Made by a program: the position numbers and the translations under genes
Shown here: positions 7,574 through 13,976 of the stretch, piece after piece
How the letters are laid out: each line of letters starts with the position of its first letter
Numbering within the stretch: the first letter of the stretch is position 1
Assembly (NCBI GenBank): GCA_900770665.1
Contig: CAAGKZ010000080.1
Span: forward strand, 1-15,747
Reading direction: 5' to 3'
DNA: 15,747 nt
From: Bacteroidaceae bacterium
GTDB lineage: Bacteria > Bacteroidota > Bacteroidia > Bacteroidales > Bacteroidaceae
Notes under the pieces: model-generated
What the model was told of the DNA's origin: nothing
What the model saw: the letters and a program-made list of their open reading frames with translations, nothing else
Database searches by the model: none

Positions 7574-9256
7574 ATGAGCCATTATTTGAACGACCACAGT
7601 GAGGTGAGCAATTTTGAGAAGGAGATGGAGAAGATTAGCCCTTTTGAGCTGAAGGACCGTCTTATCGCGCTTGCCGATGAGAGTATACGCAAGATGATGC
7701 ATACAATGCTGAATGCCGGGCGCGGAAACCCCAACTGGGTTGCCACACTGCCGCGCGAGGCTTTCTTTGCGCTTGGCAAGTTCGGCATCGATGAGTGCCG
7801 CCGCGACTGGCAACGCGCCGAGGGGATTGCCGGCATACCGCAAAAGGAGGGCATTGCCTTGCGCTTTGAGCAGTTCATAAAGGAGAACAGAAAGGAGACA
7901 TGGGCACAGTTCCTTGAGAAGTGCTACCATTACATGCTCGACGAGCATAAGGTGGACGCCGATGCACTCATTCACGAATGGGCCGAGGGCGTGATGGGTA
8001 ACCAGTACCCAGTGCCCGACCGCATACTGCCACACACCGAGATAGCCGTTAATGACTACATAGCACAAGAGCTGTGCAACGGCCGCCCGCCACAGGGCGA
8101 GATTGACCTCTTTGCCACCGAGGGCGGCACGGCTGCAATGTGCTACATATTCGACAGCCTGCAGCAGAACCGTCTGCTTGAACGTGGCGACCAAATAGCA
8201 CTGATGACACCTGTGTTCACACCCTACATTGAGATTCCCAAGCTCTACCGCTACAACTACAAGGTGACCGAGATACCGGCAAGCCGAATGAGCGACGACG
8301 GGCTGCACCTGTGGCAGTATAGCGAAAAGGGCATCAACAAACTGCGCGACCCGGCATACAAGGCGCTGTTCATTGTGAACCCGAGCAACCCGCCAAGCTA
8401 TGCGATGGATAACAGAACAGTTGACCTTCTTGTTGATATCGTTGAGCGTTGGAACCCCAACCTGATGATTGTGACCGATGATGTATATGCAACATTCGTT
8501 CCCGGTTTCCAGTCGCTTATGGCACGACTGCCGCACAACACGATGTGTGTCTATTCCTTCTCGAAATATTTTGGTGCTACAGGCTGGCGCACGGCGGTTA
8601 TTGCACTGCACCGCGACAACATATTCGATGCGCTGCTAAAGCGCCTGCCACGCAAGCGTAAGGGCGAACTGCACCAGCGTTACGGCAGCATAAGGAGCGA
8701 TGTGGAGAACATGCGTTTCATTGACCGCATGGTTGCCGACAGCCGTCAGGTGGCGCTGAACCACACAGCCGGCCTGTCACTGCCCCAACAGCTGCAGATG
8801 ACGCTGTTTGCGCTCTACTCCATCATCGACAAGCGCGAGGGCGACAATTTCCGCCAGGCAATGCTTGATATAATAAACAAGCGCCTGAACAAGCTGTGGG
8901 AGAATATGGGATTCACGCTCGTTGACGACCCGTTGCGTGCCGGGTACTACTCCGAGATTGATCTCACCGTGTGGGGCAAGCGTTTCTATGGCGAGGATTT
9001 CGTGGACTGGTTGCGACTGAACCACAGTCCTTTGGATGTTGTGTTCCGCCTTGCCACCGAGACTTCGCTTGTGGTGCTCAACGGCGGCGGTTTCGACGGC
9101 CCCGAATGGAGCATACGTGTTTCGCTTGCAAACCTTAAAGAGGATGACTATGCCATAATCGGGCAAAAAGTGCGCGGCATTCTCGACTCGTATGCAGAGA
9201 GGTGGAAGAATACTCTACCTACGGTAGAAAGCGGAAAGCGGAAAGCGGAAAGGTGA
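7574..9256 (+). CDS. aspD: Aspartate 4-decarboxylase (PLP-dependent, fold type I)
   Basis: The enzyme removes the beta-carboxyl group of L-aspartate to give L-alanine and CO2 in the cytoplasm, consuming a proton; members also show aminotransferase activity. The 560-residue length fits bacterial aspartate 4-decarboxylases, which are longer than ordinary class I aminotransferases. Visible features are NPSNPP at 269-274, TDDVYATF at 301-308 with the cofactor-binding Asp and Tyr, SFSKYFGATGWR at 328-339 with the Schiff-base lysine K331, and WSIRVSLANL at 512-521 with the substrate carboxylate arginine R515. aspT lies upstream on the same strand and supplies the substrate. The last codons (ESGKRKAER) are encoded by a heptad repeat that overlaps the stop, so the natural C-terminus has probably been changed slightly. 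Confidence 0.95.
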   Translation: MSHYLNDHSEVSNFEKEMEKISPFELKDRLIALADESIRKMMHTMLNAGRGNPNWVATLPREAFFALGKFGIDECRRDWQRAEGIAGIPQKEGIALRFEQFIKENRKETWAQFLEKCYHYMLDEHKVDADALIHEWAEGVMGNQYPVPDRILPHTEIAVNDYIAQELCNGRPPQGEIDLFATEGGTAAMCYIFDSLQQNRLLERGDQIALMTPVFTPYIEIPKLYRYNYKVTEIPASRMSDDGLHLWQYSEKGINKLRDPAYKALFIVNPSNPPSYAMDNRTVDLLVDIVERWNPNLMIVTDDVYATFVPGFQSLMARLPHNTMCVYSFSKYFGATGWRTAVIALHRDNIFDALLKRLPRKRKGELHQRYGSIRSDVENMRFIDRMVADSRQVALNHTAGLSLPQQLQMTLFALYSIIDKREGDNFRQAMLDIINKRLNKLWENMGFTLVDDPLRAGYYSEIDLTVWGKRFYGEDFVDWLRLNHSPLDVVFRLATETSLVVLNGGGFDGPEWSIRVSLANLKEDDYAIIGQKVRGILDSYAERWKNTLPTVESGKRKAER

Positions 9257-9275
9257 AAACGGAAAACGGAAAGGT
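9227..9275 (+). repeat. Heptad repeat run overlapping the aspD stop codon
   Basis: Seven uninterrupted 7-bp units: three GAAAGCG, then GAAAGGT, two GAAAACG and GAAAGGT. The aspD stop TGA (9254-9256) spans the fourth and fifth units, so the array encodes the end of the enzyme and then runs into the spacer, where it leads straight into the 86-bp repeat. Confidence 0.88.
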
Positions 9276-9447
9276 TAAAGCTGCGGTTGAGCGAGCGCAA
9301 TGCAAGTTAACTTGCAGATTGCACAGCGAGCGATAGCAGGTTCAAGCGCACGAAGTGCGGTTAAAGCTGCGGTTAAGCGAGCGCAATGCAAGTTTAACTT
9401 GCAGATTGCACAGCGAGCGATAGCAGGTTCAAGCACACGAAGTGCGG
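9275..9447 (+). repeat. Tandem duplication of an 86/87-bp unit
   Basis: Unit 1 is 9275-9360 (86 bases) and unit 2 is 9361-9447 (87 bases). They differ by two G-to-A changes and one extra T. Each unit begins TTAAAGCTGCGG, has a central palindrome GCAAGTTAACTTGC (9302-9315; with one more T at 9388-9402) and ends with a CGCAC-type hairpin and AAGTGCGG. Reading frames through it give Ala/Arg/Cys-rich peptides without family likeness, so I treat it as non-coding. Confidence 0.9.
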
Positions 9448-9477
9448 CTAAAACTTGTGCCAACTGTGCCGATTTAA

Positions 9478-9612
9478 GGACCCCCTCCGAAATTACTCAC
9501 GTAATAGTAGGAACTCCTTTGGGAACATAAATGTTCCGCCGTCGCAAGCAGTGCTTTTGTTTCGCACTGCCCCCACTAAGACAGAGGGACAATAACATAG
9601 CCACCCTACAAG
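9478..9612. repeat. Degenerate hairpin repeats downstream of aspD
   Basis: After a pyrimidine-rich CCCCCTCC come the hairpins ATTAC-TCAC-GTAAT (9492-9505), GGAACAT-AA-ATGTTCC (9522-9537) and GCAGTGC...GCACTGC (9548-9570). The tail, with AGAGGGACAATAACATAGCC at 9583-9602, resembles the tail of the unit at 9972-10040 (AGAGGGACAGTTACTTAGCC). I read this as decayed copies of the two-hairpin family. No gene is supported here. Confidence 0.5.
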
Positions 9613-9624
9613 CCGCAGCTAATT

Positions 9625-9667
9625 CCTCCACTGTTTTAGGGGAGGTGCCGAAGGCGGAGGGGAGTGG
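9625..9667 (-). repeat. Two-hairpin intergenic repeat, copy C (reverse orientation)
   Basis: Read on the minus strand it has the family layout: CCACTCCCCTCC lead, small hairpin GCC-TTC-GGC (9655-9647), then a larger stem CCTCC...GGAGG (9645-9625). Only a few bases separate it from a plus-oriented unit at 9680-9719, so the two are arranged back to back. Confidence 0.6.
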
Positions 9668-9679
9668 AAAAACAATCCC

Positions 9680-9719
9680 CCTCGGCTTTCAGCCACTCCC
9701 CCTTGGCAAGGGTGAAAGC
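9680..9719 (+). repeat. Two-hairpin intergenic repeat, copy F, just upstream of rubredoxin
   Basis: The lead CCCCTC is followed by a small hairpin GGC-TTTCA-GCC (9684-9694) and a second one CCCTT-GGC-AAGGG (9700-9712). A competing outer stem GCTTTCA (9685-9691) with TGAAAGC (9713-9719) would enclose the second hairpin and exclude the first. It ends 39 bases before the rubredoxin ATG. A regulatory effect is possible but not shown. Confidence 0.6.
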
Positions 9720-9758
9720 TATATTGCTAAATTTATAATTTTACATAATATCATAATT

Positions 9759-9929
9759 ATGAAAAAGTTAAAGAAGTATCGTTGCAAGGTTTGCAAGTGG
9801 GTCTATGACCCGGAGTTTGGCGACATAAAAGGCGGAATTCCTGCCAATACGGCATTCGAGGATTTGCCGGCCGATTGGGTTTGTCCCGTTTGCAAGGCCG
9901 AGAGAAACAAGTTCGAGGAGTTTGGGTAA
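9759..9929 (+). CDS. Rubredoxin with altered metal-knuckle residues
   Basis: Rubredoxins are small soluble electron carriers with one iron bound by four cysteines; in anaerobes they feed peroxide or superoxide reductases. The ATG at 9759 gives 56 residues, the usual size. The ligands are C9-x2-C12 and C42-x2-C45, with family segments WVYDP, GIPANTAFEDLPADWVCPVC and a C-terminal KFEEF. The frame is open upstream to an ATG at 9531, but that part crosses hairpin repeats and has no family likeness, so the short start is right. Odd point: the glycine that normally follows the second cysteine of each knuckle (CxxCG) is lysine in both (CKVCKW and CPVCKA). It stands alone between repeat-rich spacers, with no partner reductase in view. 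Confidence 0.93.
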   Translation: MKKLKKYRCKVCKWVYDPEFGDIKGGIPANTAFEDLPADWVCPVCKAERNKFEEFG

Positions 9930-9945
9930 GAACGCATCAATGCTT

Positions 9946-9985
9946 TTATTGAACTCCCTTTGCGATTATTGAACTCCCTCCGCGA
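9946..9985 (+). repeat. 20-bp tandem duplication of a repeat edge
   Basis: Positions 9946-9965 and 9966-9985 are the same 20 bases except for TT versus CC near the end. The second copy runs into the two-hairpin unit at 9972, so its left edge appears to have been duplicated, as by slippage or repeated insertion. Confidence 0.75.
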
Positions 9986-10022
9986 CTGCGTCGCTCGTCC
10001 CTCTTCAACAAGAGGGACAGTT
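9972..10022 (+). repeat. Two-hairpin intergenic repeat, copy D
   Basis: Lead AACTCCCTCC, small hairpin GCGAC-TGC-GTCGC (9982-9994), spacer TC, then a perfect hairpin GTCCCTCTT-CAAC-AAGAGGGAC (9997-10018). The copy at 10141-10191 has the same 51 bases with two changes, both within the 3-base loop of the first hairpin, so both stems are preserved. Confidence 0.88.
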
Positions 10023-10090
10023 ACTTAGCCGACCTACATCATAAGCAGATACACCAGTCTGCCCAAAAACAAGCAATACCGGTGCAAACA

Positions 10091-10114
10091 GGGCGGACAC
10101 GCCGGTCCGCTCCC
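10091..10114. repeat. GC-rich hairpin repeat
   Basis: A stem GCGGAC (10093-10098) and GTCCGC (10105-10110) encloses a 6-base loop, flanked by GG and TCCC. It lies between copies D and E of the two-hairpin repeat and belongs to a different family. No U-tract follows, so it is not a canonical terminator. Confidence 0.6.
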
Positions 10115-10140
10115 TACCGTGTATGACAAAGCGCATATTA

Positions 10141-10191
10141 AACTCCCTCCGCGACTATGTCGCTCGTCCCTCTTCAACAAGAGGGACAGTT
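10141..10191 (+). repeat. Two-hairpin intergenic repeat, copy E
   Basis: Same sequence as copy D at 9972-10022 apart from loop TAT in place of TGC. Hairpins are GCGAC-TAT-GTCGC (10151-10163) and GTCCCTCTT-CAAC-AAGAGGGAC (10166-10187). It sits just before the terminator of the convergent kinase gene. Confidence 0.88.
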
Positions 10192-10203
10192 GGTTACGCG
10201 CAT

Positions 10204-10239
10204 AAAAATTGCGGTCAGCGTTTGAAACGCTGACCGCAA
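10204..10239 (-). terminator. Intrinsic terminator of the sugar kinase gene
   Basis: A 15-bp perfect inverted repeat with a single central base covers 10209-10239 (arms TTGCGGTCAGCGTTT and its complement). On the minus strand it is followed by five T residues (10208-10204), 24 bases past the kinase stop codon. Confidence 0.9.
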
Positions 10240-10263
10240 ATAATACTTATTCAAGCAATTCTA

Positions 10264-11337
10264 TTACTTTACAATTTCTGCGATGAATGCCTGCATTTCG
10301 GCCTGGTGTGCCTCAACGCTCTGCAACAGCTTGAACTGTGCCTTTGAGCGGACGAGGTTGTGCTCGGGATACTGTGTCTTGTAGTATGTATCGCCGTTGA
10401 TGTAGTCGGCCAAGAAACGTACTGTCTGCATATATGGGAACAATGCTGCAGCGTATGGCAAGTTCTCAACCTCGAGCGGAGTGATGAACGAAGCGGCTGA
10501 CTTCAAGTAACCCTTTGTGAATGACTTGAAGATTTCCATGTTGAAGTTCACATTGTCGAGGTTCTGGTCATCCTCCTTACCGGTGTTGGCTGCTGAACGC
10601 AAGTAGTCACCGAAGTCCGAGAAAATGAAGTTTGGCATCACAGTGTCGAGGTCGATTACGCAAAGTACGTTACCATCCTTGTCGAAGAGGATGTTGTCGA
10701 CCTTTGTATCGCAGTGGCAGATGCGCTTTGCAAGCTTGCCCTCGCGGTGCAGACGCTCACCCTTGCACATCTCCTCGGCACGAGCCTCGAGCTCGTCAAC
10801 GAGCCACTGAACCTCGGCAAGGCGACCCGCCTTGTTCTCGGCAACAGCCTCGCGCAACTGACGCAAGCGGAACTCCATGTTGTGGAAGTCCTTGATTGTC
10901 TCGCCAAGCTCGGCAGGGATATCGGCAAGCATAGCCTGGAAGTTACCGAATGTCTCACCCACGATGTATGATGTCTCGGGAGTAACGGCTGTCATACCCA
11001 CTGTGTCGGGGATGAACTCCATTACACGCCAGTATTTCTCGCCATCGAAGTGGTAGTACTTGCCGTCCTTTGTTGGAACGAACTTGAGCACCTTGCGCTC
11101 GATGTCATCGGCACCGGCAGCAACGAGCTTGCCGTGAATGTGCTCGGTAACAGCAACGATGTTGTTCATGAGCATGTCCACATCGGGGAAGATTGCGTTG
11201 TTAACGTGCTGCAATACATAGTCGGGAGCTGTGCCCTCGGTCTTCACGCGGTATGTGGTGTTGATGAGACCATTGCCCAAAGGAGCTACTTCTACAACAT
11301 TGCCCTGAATGTTGAACTGAGAAACAATTGTGTTCAT
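10264..11337 (-). CDS. nahK: N-acetylhexosamine 1-kinase-like phosphotransferase (APH fold)
   Basis: The predicted reaction is ATP-dependent phosphorylation of GlcNAc or GalNAc at C1, the entry step of the HexNAc salvage route known in bifidobacteria. The 357-residue product matches NahK in length and along its whole course as I recall that family: GNGLINTTY at 21-29 (nucleotide-binding loop), FPDVDMLMNN at 50-59, HCDTKVDNIL at 208-217 with the likely catalytic base D210, VIDLDTVMP at 227-235 with Mg ligands, SDFGDYLR at 240-247 and RFLADYINGD...YPEHNLVRS at 307-331. Such genes are often listed only as aminoglycoside phosphotransferase family in Bacteroidota. It is a single-gene unit with its own terminator; the lacto-N-biose phosphorylase and epimerase partners of bifidobacteria are not in view. 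Substrate specificity is inferred. Confidence 0.82.
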   Translation of the reverse strand: MNTIVSQFNIQGNVVEVAPLGNGLINTTYRVKTEGTAPDYVLQHVNNAIFPDVDMLMNNIVAVTEHIHGKLVAAGADDIERKVLKFVPTKDGKYYHFDGEKYWRVMEFIPDTVGMTAVTPETSYIVGETFGNFQAMLADIPAELGETIKDFHNMEFRLRQLREAVAENKAGRLAEVQWLVDELEARAEEMCKGERLHREGKLAKRICHCDTKVDNILFDKDGNVLCVIDLDTVMPNFIFSDFGDYLRSAANTGKEDDQNLDNVNFNMEIFKSFTKGYLKSAASFITPLEVENLPYAAALFPYMQTVRFLADYINGDTYYKTQYPEHNLVRSKAQFKLLQSVEAHQAEMQAFIAEIVK

Positions 11338-11420
11338 TGGAGTAATATTTTAAAGGTTAGTATTCTGCTATAACAAGTTTGTTTGCAGTAAATAGCATTT
11401 GTTCAAGTTAAACCATCGGA

Positions 11421-11494
11421 TTGTCATTTTGAGCGTAGCGAAAAATCCATTGAAAAAGGATTATAGATCCTTCACATTCGTTCAGGATGACAAC
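11421..11494. repeat. Imperfect inverted repeat of the TGTCATTTTGAGCG type
   Basis: The left arm starts TTGTCATTTTGAGCGTAGCG and the right arm, on the other strand, TTGTCATCCTGAACGAATGT; each arm is about 27 bases with a short AT-rich centre. Elements with GTCATTnTGAGCGnAGCGAA ends are widespread small intergenic repeats in many bacterial genomes. There is no coding capacity. Confidence 0.75.
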
Positions 11495-11698
11495 AACGCA
11501 ATAAACGGACTACTATCCACCACTACTTAAACCATATTATTTCAGGCAAATTTAAACAAAAGAAAATAGCATTACAAAATTATTACAGAATATTTGCATA
11601 AAAAACATATTTATAGATGTTTCGGTTTGACTTTAGCCCCTTCGGGCGTCGACCGTTGGTTCGCTCAACATGACAATATACATTCTAGGGATATATTT

Positions 11699-11735
11699 AA
11701 AAAATTCCCGGCAGTCGCGCGCGACTGCCGGGAAT
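11699..11735 (-). terminator. Strong intrinsic terminator of the fucosidase-GEVED operon
   Basis: Positions 11704-11735 form a perfect 32-bp palindrome, arm ATTCCCGGCAGTCGCG, followed on the minus strand by six T residues (11704-11699). It lies about 60 bases past the stop of the GEVED gene. A weaker A/T context on the other side makes it less likely to work in the plus direction. Confidence 0.9.
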
Positions 11736-11764
11736 AAAACATTTTAGTAATAACATTTTTTGTT

Positions 11765-11783
11765 CCCTCTCCTTGGGAGAGGG
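11765..11783. repeat. CCCTCTCC-TTG-GGAGAGGG hairpin
   Basis: A perfect 8-bp stem with a 3-base loop lies in the 3' untranslated part of the GEVED gene, followed by TTAGGGGCGAGG. It is a short palindromic repeat type, without a U-tract of its own, and stands between the stop codon and the true terminator. Confidence 0.6.
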
Positions 11784-11797
11784 TTAGGGGCGAGGCC

Positions 11798-13957
11798 TTA
11801 CTTTACAAGAACCTTTTCGCCGTCAACGATGTAGATGCCCTTCTCGGCCTCTGCCAACCGACGGCCTTGGAGGTCATATACAGTTTTCACATTTCCGCTT
11901 TCACCTTTCACCTCAACAATACCGGTTGTTGCATCTACATAGAGGATTCGCAATGTAGAACCTGCATCCTGGCCACCTGTCCAAAAAGCGAGCTTGTTAT
12001 CGCGGTTATTTACCTTGTTGGAGATATAACCATCCTCGTACATATATGCGTATGCAACATCGGTTGAACCAAGGTCGCGTGAATCCATAAAGCGCCACAC
12101 CGCTGTGTAACCGGCAGGGAGATTATCTTTCTCCTTGAGCACGGGGTGCGAACCTGCACCTGTTGTGCCGCTCATTGTTGTGGGGGCTGCAAGTACCTTT
12201 GTTGCACCTGCCTGCTTGTTGTAGATGTAGTAACCATCCTCCTCGTTGCCGGTGAAGCACCATAGCTGTGCAGGGTTCTCGGTATCGAGCTCGGTGTTAT
12301 CGAGTGCAATGTAGTTTGCATTGCCGTTGTCGGCGAGGACATAGCCCTGCTGGCCAATCTGAATTGTGTACCAGGGGATGCGGCCAACAAAGTCACCGTT
12401 CTCAACCTTTGTAGTCTCGTAACGTGTAGGCTTCTGAGGCTCAACGTATGTACCCTTCTCAATGAAGAGACCCTCTACCTCAACATCGCCGCACATATAC
12501 TCTGCAGGGATTACAATGCAATCCTCGCCATCGAACTGCTGGCGCTCGAAGAAGACCTTCTGCCACTGTACATTGTCATGTACAATGCTGTCACCGCTCA
12601 GGTTATAACCGTACTTGATGATTGCGCCCTTGTACTCGAAGCCGTTCTCGGGAACCATCTTAATCTTGAACGCCTGACCGAATGGTGTCTGATATGTAAC
12701 AAGGTCGGCGCCGTTCTCGGCAGCAACAACCTTACCGTTGCGGTTTGCATCGTTTACATAAGCGTAGTCGCCATGAACGTTGAGCATTACGTCGATGATA
12801 CCACCACCGTTGTTGAGGATTGAGTTGGACTGGTCAATGCAACCGGCTGGGTCAACTGAGTTCCAGTCTACCTTGTAACGCATACGGTAAACACCATGAG
12901 GCATGTCGGCAGGCAGTGTGAACGAAGGCATTGCAAGTGTGTTGCGGTTGTTGCCGCTGATTGATGCACCGGCACTGTTCACACCGTTGTCATTGTCGGC
13001 ACCACCATAGAATGAGAATGACACAAGGTCACTGCCCTGGGCAATGCTAAGGTTGTCGTTCACTGTTGCCTGGAACTTGCCGTCGTTTGCAAAGTCGATA
13101 TATGCATATCCGTGCATCCAGCTACCTGTGTAGGCAACACTTGCTGTGAGTGTCTCACCCGGCTTTGCAAAGAGCTGCTTGCTTGTCTGGTTTACATAAA
13201 CTGTCTTTGGAGAGGTTGGAGAGTTAACCACCTGTGTCTCGCCACCGTTAGCCTGCAACTTGATTGCAGAGAGGAAACGGTCGTTGCGTGTATAAAGCTG
13301 GTCCTGACCGAAAGCAACCTGATAGTAGCCATAGACGAACTCCGACACAGGATTGTCGTTCACCTTGATGTCATCGACATAGCAGATGGCATCCTCGGTG
13401 TAGTTGTGGGGCGACTCGCAGTCGGGCACAACAACAAGGCTGTATATATCAATGCCACCGTTACCCTTGATTGGGAGAACAACGTCCTGCCATTTGTCGG
13501 CACCGATGTTCATTGTAGACATTGCCCAGAACTGTTCGGTCTCGGGCGACTGGTCCTTGCGCTCGGTGCGCTTGCCCAAACCTACAACCATCACGCGGCC
13601 GCCGTAAGGACGATAGACCTTAACGTGAATGTACTTTGTGGTTGGAGTGAGTTCAAATGTCTCATTCAGGTCAACGCGGACACCGAAGGTGTTTGAACCG
13701 AAGCGTGAACGCTGGATGGCCAGAATCTTTGACGATGGGTTGGGAGCAACGCCCAATTGGTCGTCAACATAATTCAAGTGGTTATCGATAACCGCATAGT
13801 TACCCTTGAGGACACCTGTGCGGAAGGGAGATGCCTCCCATGTATCATAGACACCGACAGACTTGTAGTCTTGTGTGTCGAATGTTATCTCTGTCTGCGC
13901 CGAAGCGAACATTGGGAATGCCAAAGCAGCAAGCGCAAATATGTTCTTCAATTTCAT
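11798..13957 (-). CDS. Secreted GEVED-domain protein, second gene of the fucosidase operon
   Basis: A 719-residue exported protein of unknown exact role. Residues 1-20 are a signal peptide (hydrophobic core ALAALAFPMF, cleavage ASA before Q21). Residues 22-205 look like a beta-sandwich carbohydrate- or protein-binding module ending in CYVDDIKV. Residues 265-395 form a GEVED-type domain: AYIDFANDGKF at 285-295, YRMRYKVDW at 357-365 and GGIIDVMLNV at 385-394. A domain near 525-640 (GYVLADNGN...LWCFTGNEEDGYYIYNK) resembles beta-trefoil-like modules. The last 30 residues (690-719, VYDLQGRRL...GIYIVDGEKVLVK) resemble the C-terminal sorting-like tail of many Bacteroidota surface proteins. It starts 19 bases after the fucosidase stop, so both are co-transcribed. 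No catalytic motif is visible; binding or anchoring at the cell surface is inference. Confidence 0.82.
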   Translation of the reverse strand: MKLKNIFALAALAFPMFASAQTEITFDTQDYKSVGVYDTWEASPFRTGVLKGNYAVIDNHLNYVDDQLGVAPNPSSKILAIQRSRFGSNTFGVRVDLNETFELTPTTKYIHVKVYRPYGGRVMVVGLGKRTERKDQSPETEQFWAMSTMNIGADKWQDVVLPIKGNGGIDIYSLVVVPDCESPHNYTEDAICYVDDIKVNDNPVSEFVYGYYQVAFGQDQLYTRNDRFLSAIKLQANGGETQVVNSPTSPKTVYVNQTSKQLFAKPGETLTASVAYTGSWMHGYAYIDFANDGKFQATVNDNLSIAQGSDLVSFSFYGGADNDNGVNSAGASISGNNRNTLAMPSFTLPADMPHGVYRMRYKVDWNSVDPAGCIDQSNSILNNGGGIIDVMLNVHGDYAYVNDANRNGKVVAAENGADLVTYQTPFGQAFKIKMVPENGFEYKGAIIKYGYNLSGDSIVHDNVQWQKVFFERQQFDGEDCIVIPAEYMCGDVEVEGLFIEKGTYVEPQKPTRYETTKVENGDFVGRIPWYTIQIGQQGYVLADNGNANYIALDNTELDTENPAQLWCFTGNEEDGYYIYNKQAGATKVLAAPTTMSGTTGAGSHPVLKEKDNLPAGYTAVWRFMDSRDLGSTDVAYAYMYEDGYISNKVNNRDNKLAFWTGGQDAGSTLRILYVDATTGIVEVKGESGNVKTVYDLQGRRLAEAEKGIYIVDGEKVLVK

Positions 13958-13976
13958 AATTCCAAAGATTTAAATA

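Larger units (their letters stand above)
11338..11797. other. Non-coding spacer between kinase and GEVED gene
   Basis: This 460-base stretch holds no gene. It must contain the kinase promoter on the right side of its ATG (minus strand), though no clear TAnnTTTG element was found. It carries an imperfect inverted repeat (11421-11494), a half copy of that family near 11653-11675 (CGCTCAACATGACAA), a strong terminator (11699-11735) and a small GGAGAGGG-type hairpin (11765-11783). Confidence 0.6.

Noticed and set aside
7559..8611. Long minus-strand ORF opposite aspD (350 codons)
   Set aside because: It is a shadow of a well-supported PLP enzyme gene and starts without family likeness.
9227..9447. 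CRISPR array from short tandem repeats
   Set aside because: The heptads have no spacers, and the long units are directly adjacent with no unique sequence between them; no cas gene is present.
9275..9530. Small ORFs through the tandem 86/87-bp repeat, on both strands, with repeated Ala/Arg/Cys-rich peptides
   Set aside because: They repeat only since the DNA repeats; the units differ by one base in length, so the frame is lost between units.
9736..9743. TAATTTTA as a rubredoxin -7 promoter element
   Set aside because: It misses the consensus final G, and no TTG lies at the required distance upstream; the stretch is simply AT-rich.
9531..9758. In-frame upstream extension of rubredoxin giving a 132-residue protein
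   Set aside because: The extra 76 residues read through hairpin repeats, have no family likeness, and the ATG at 9759 gives the exact normal rubredoxin length.
10091..10114. GC-rich hairpin as a rubredoxin terminator
   Set aside because: No U-tract follows on either strand and it is about 160 bases past the stop; it reads as an intergenic repeat.
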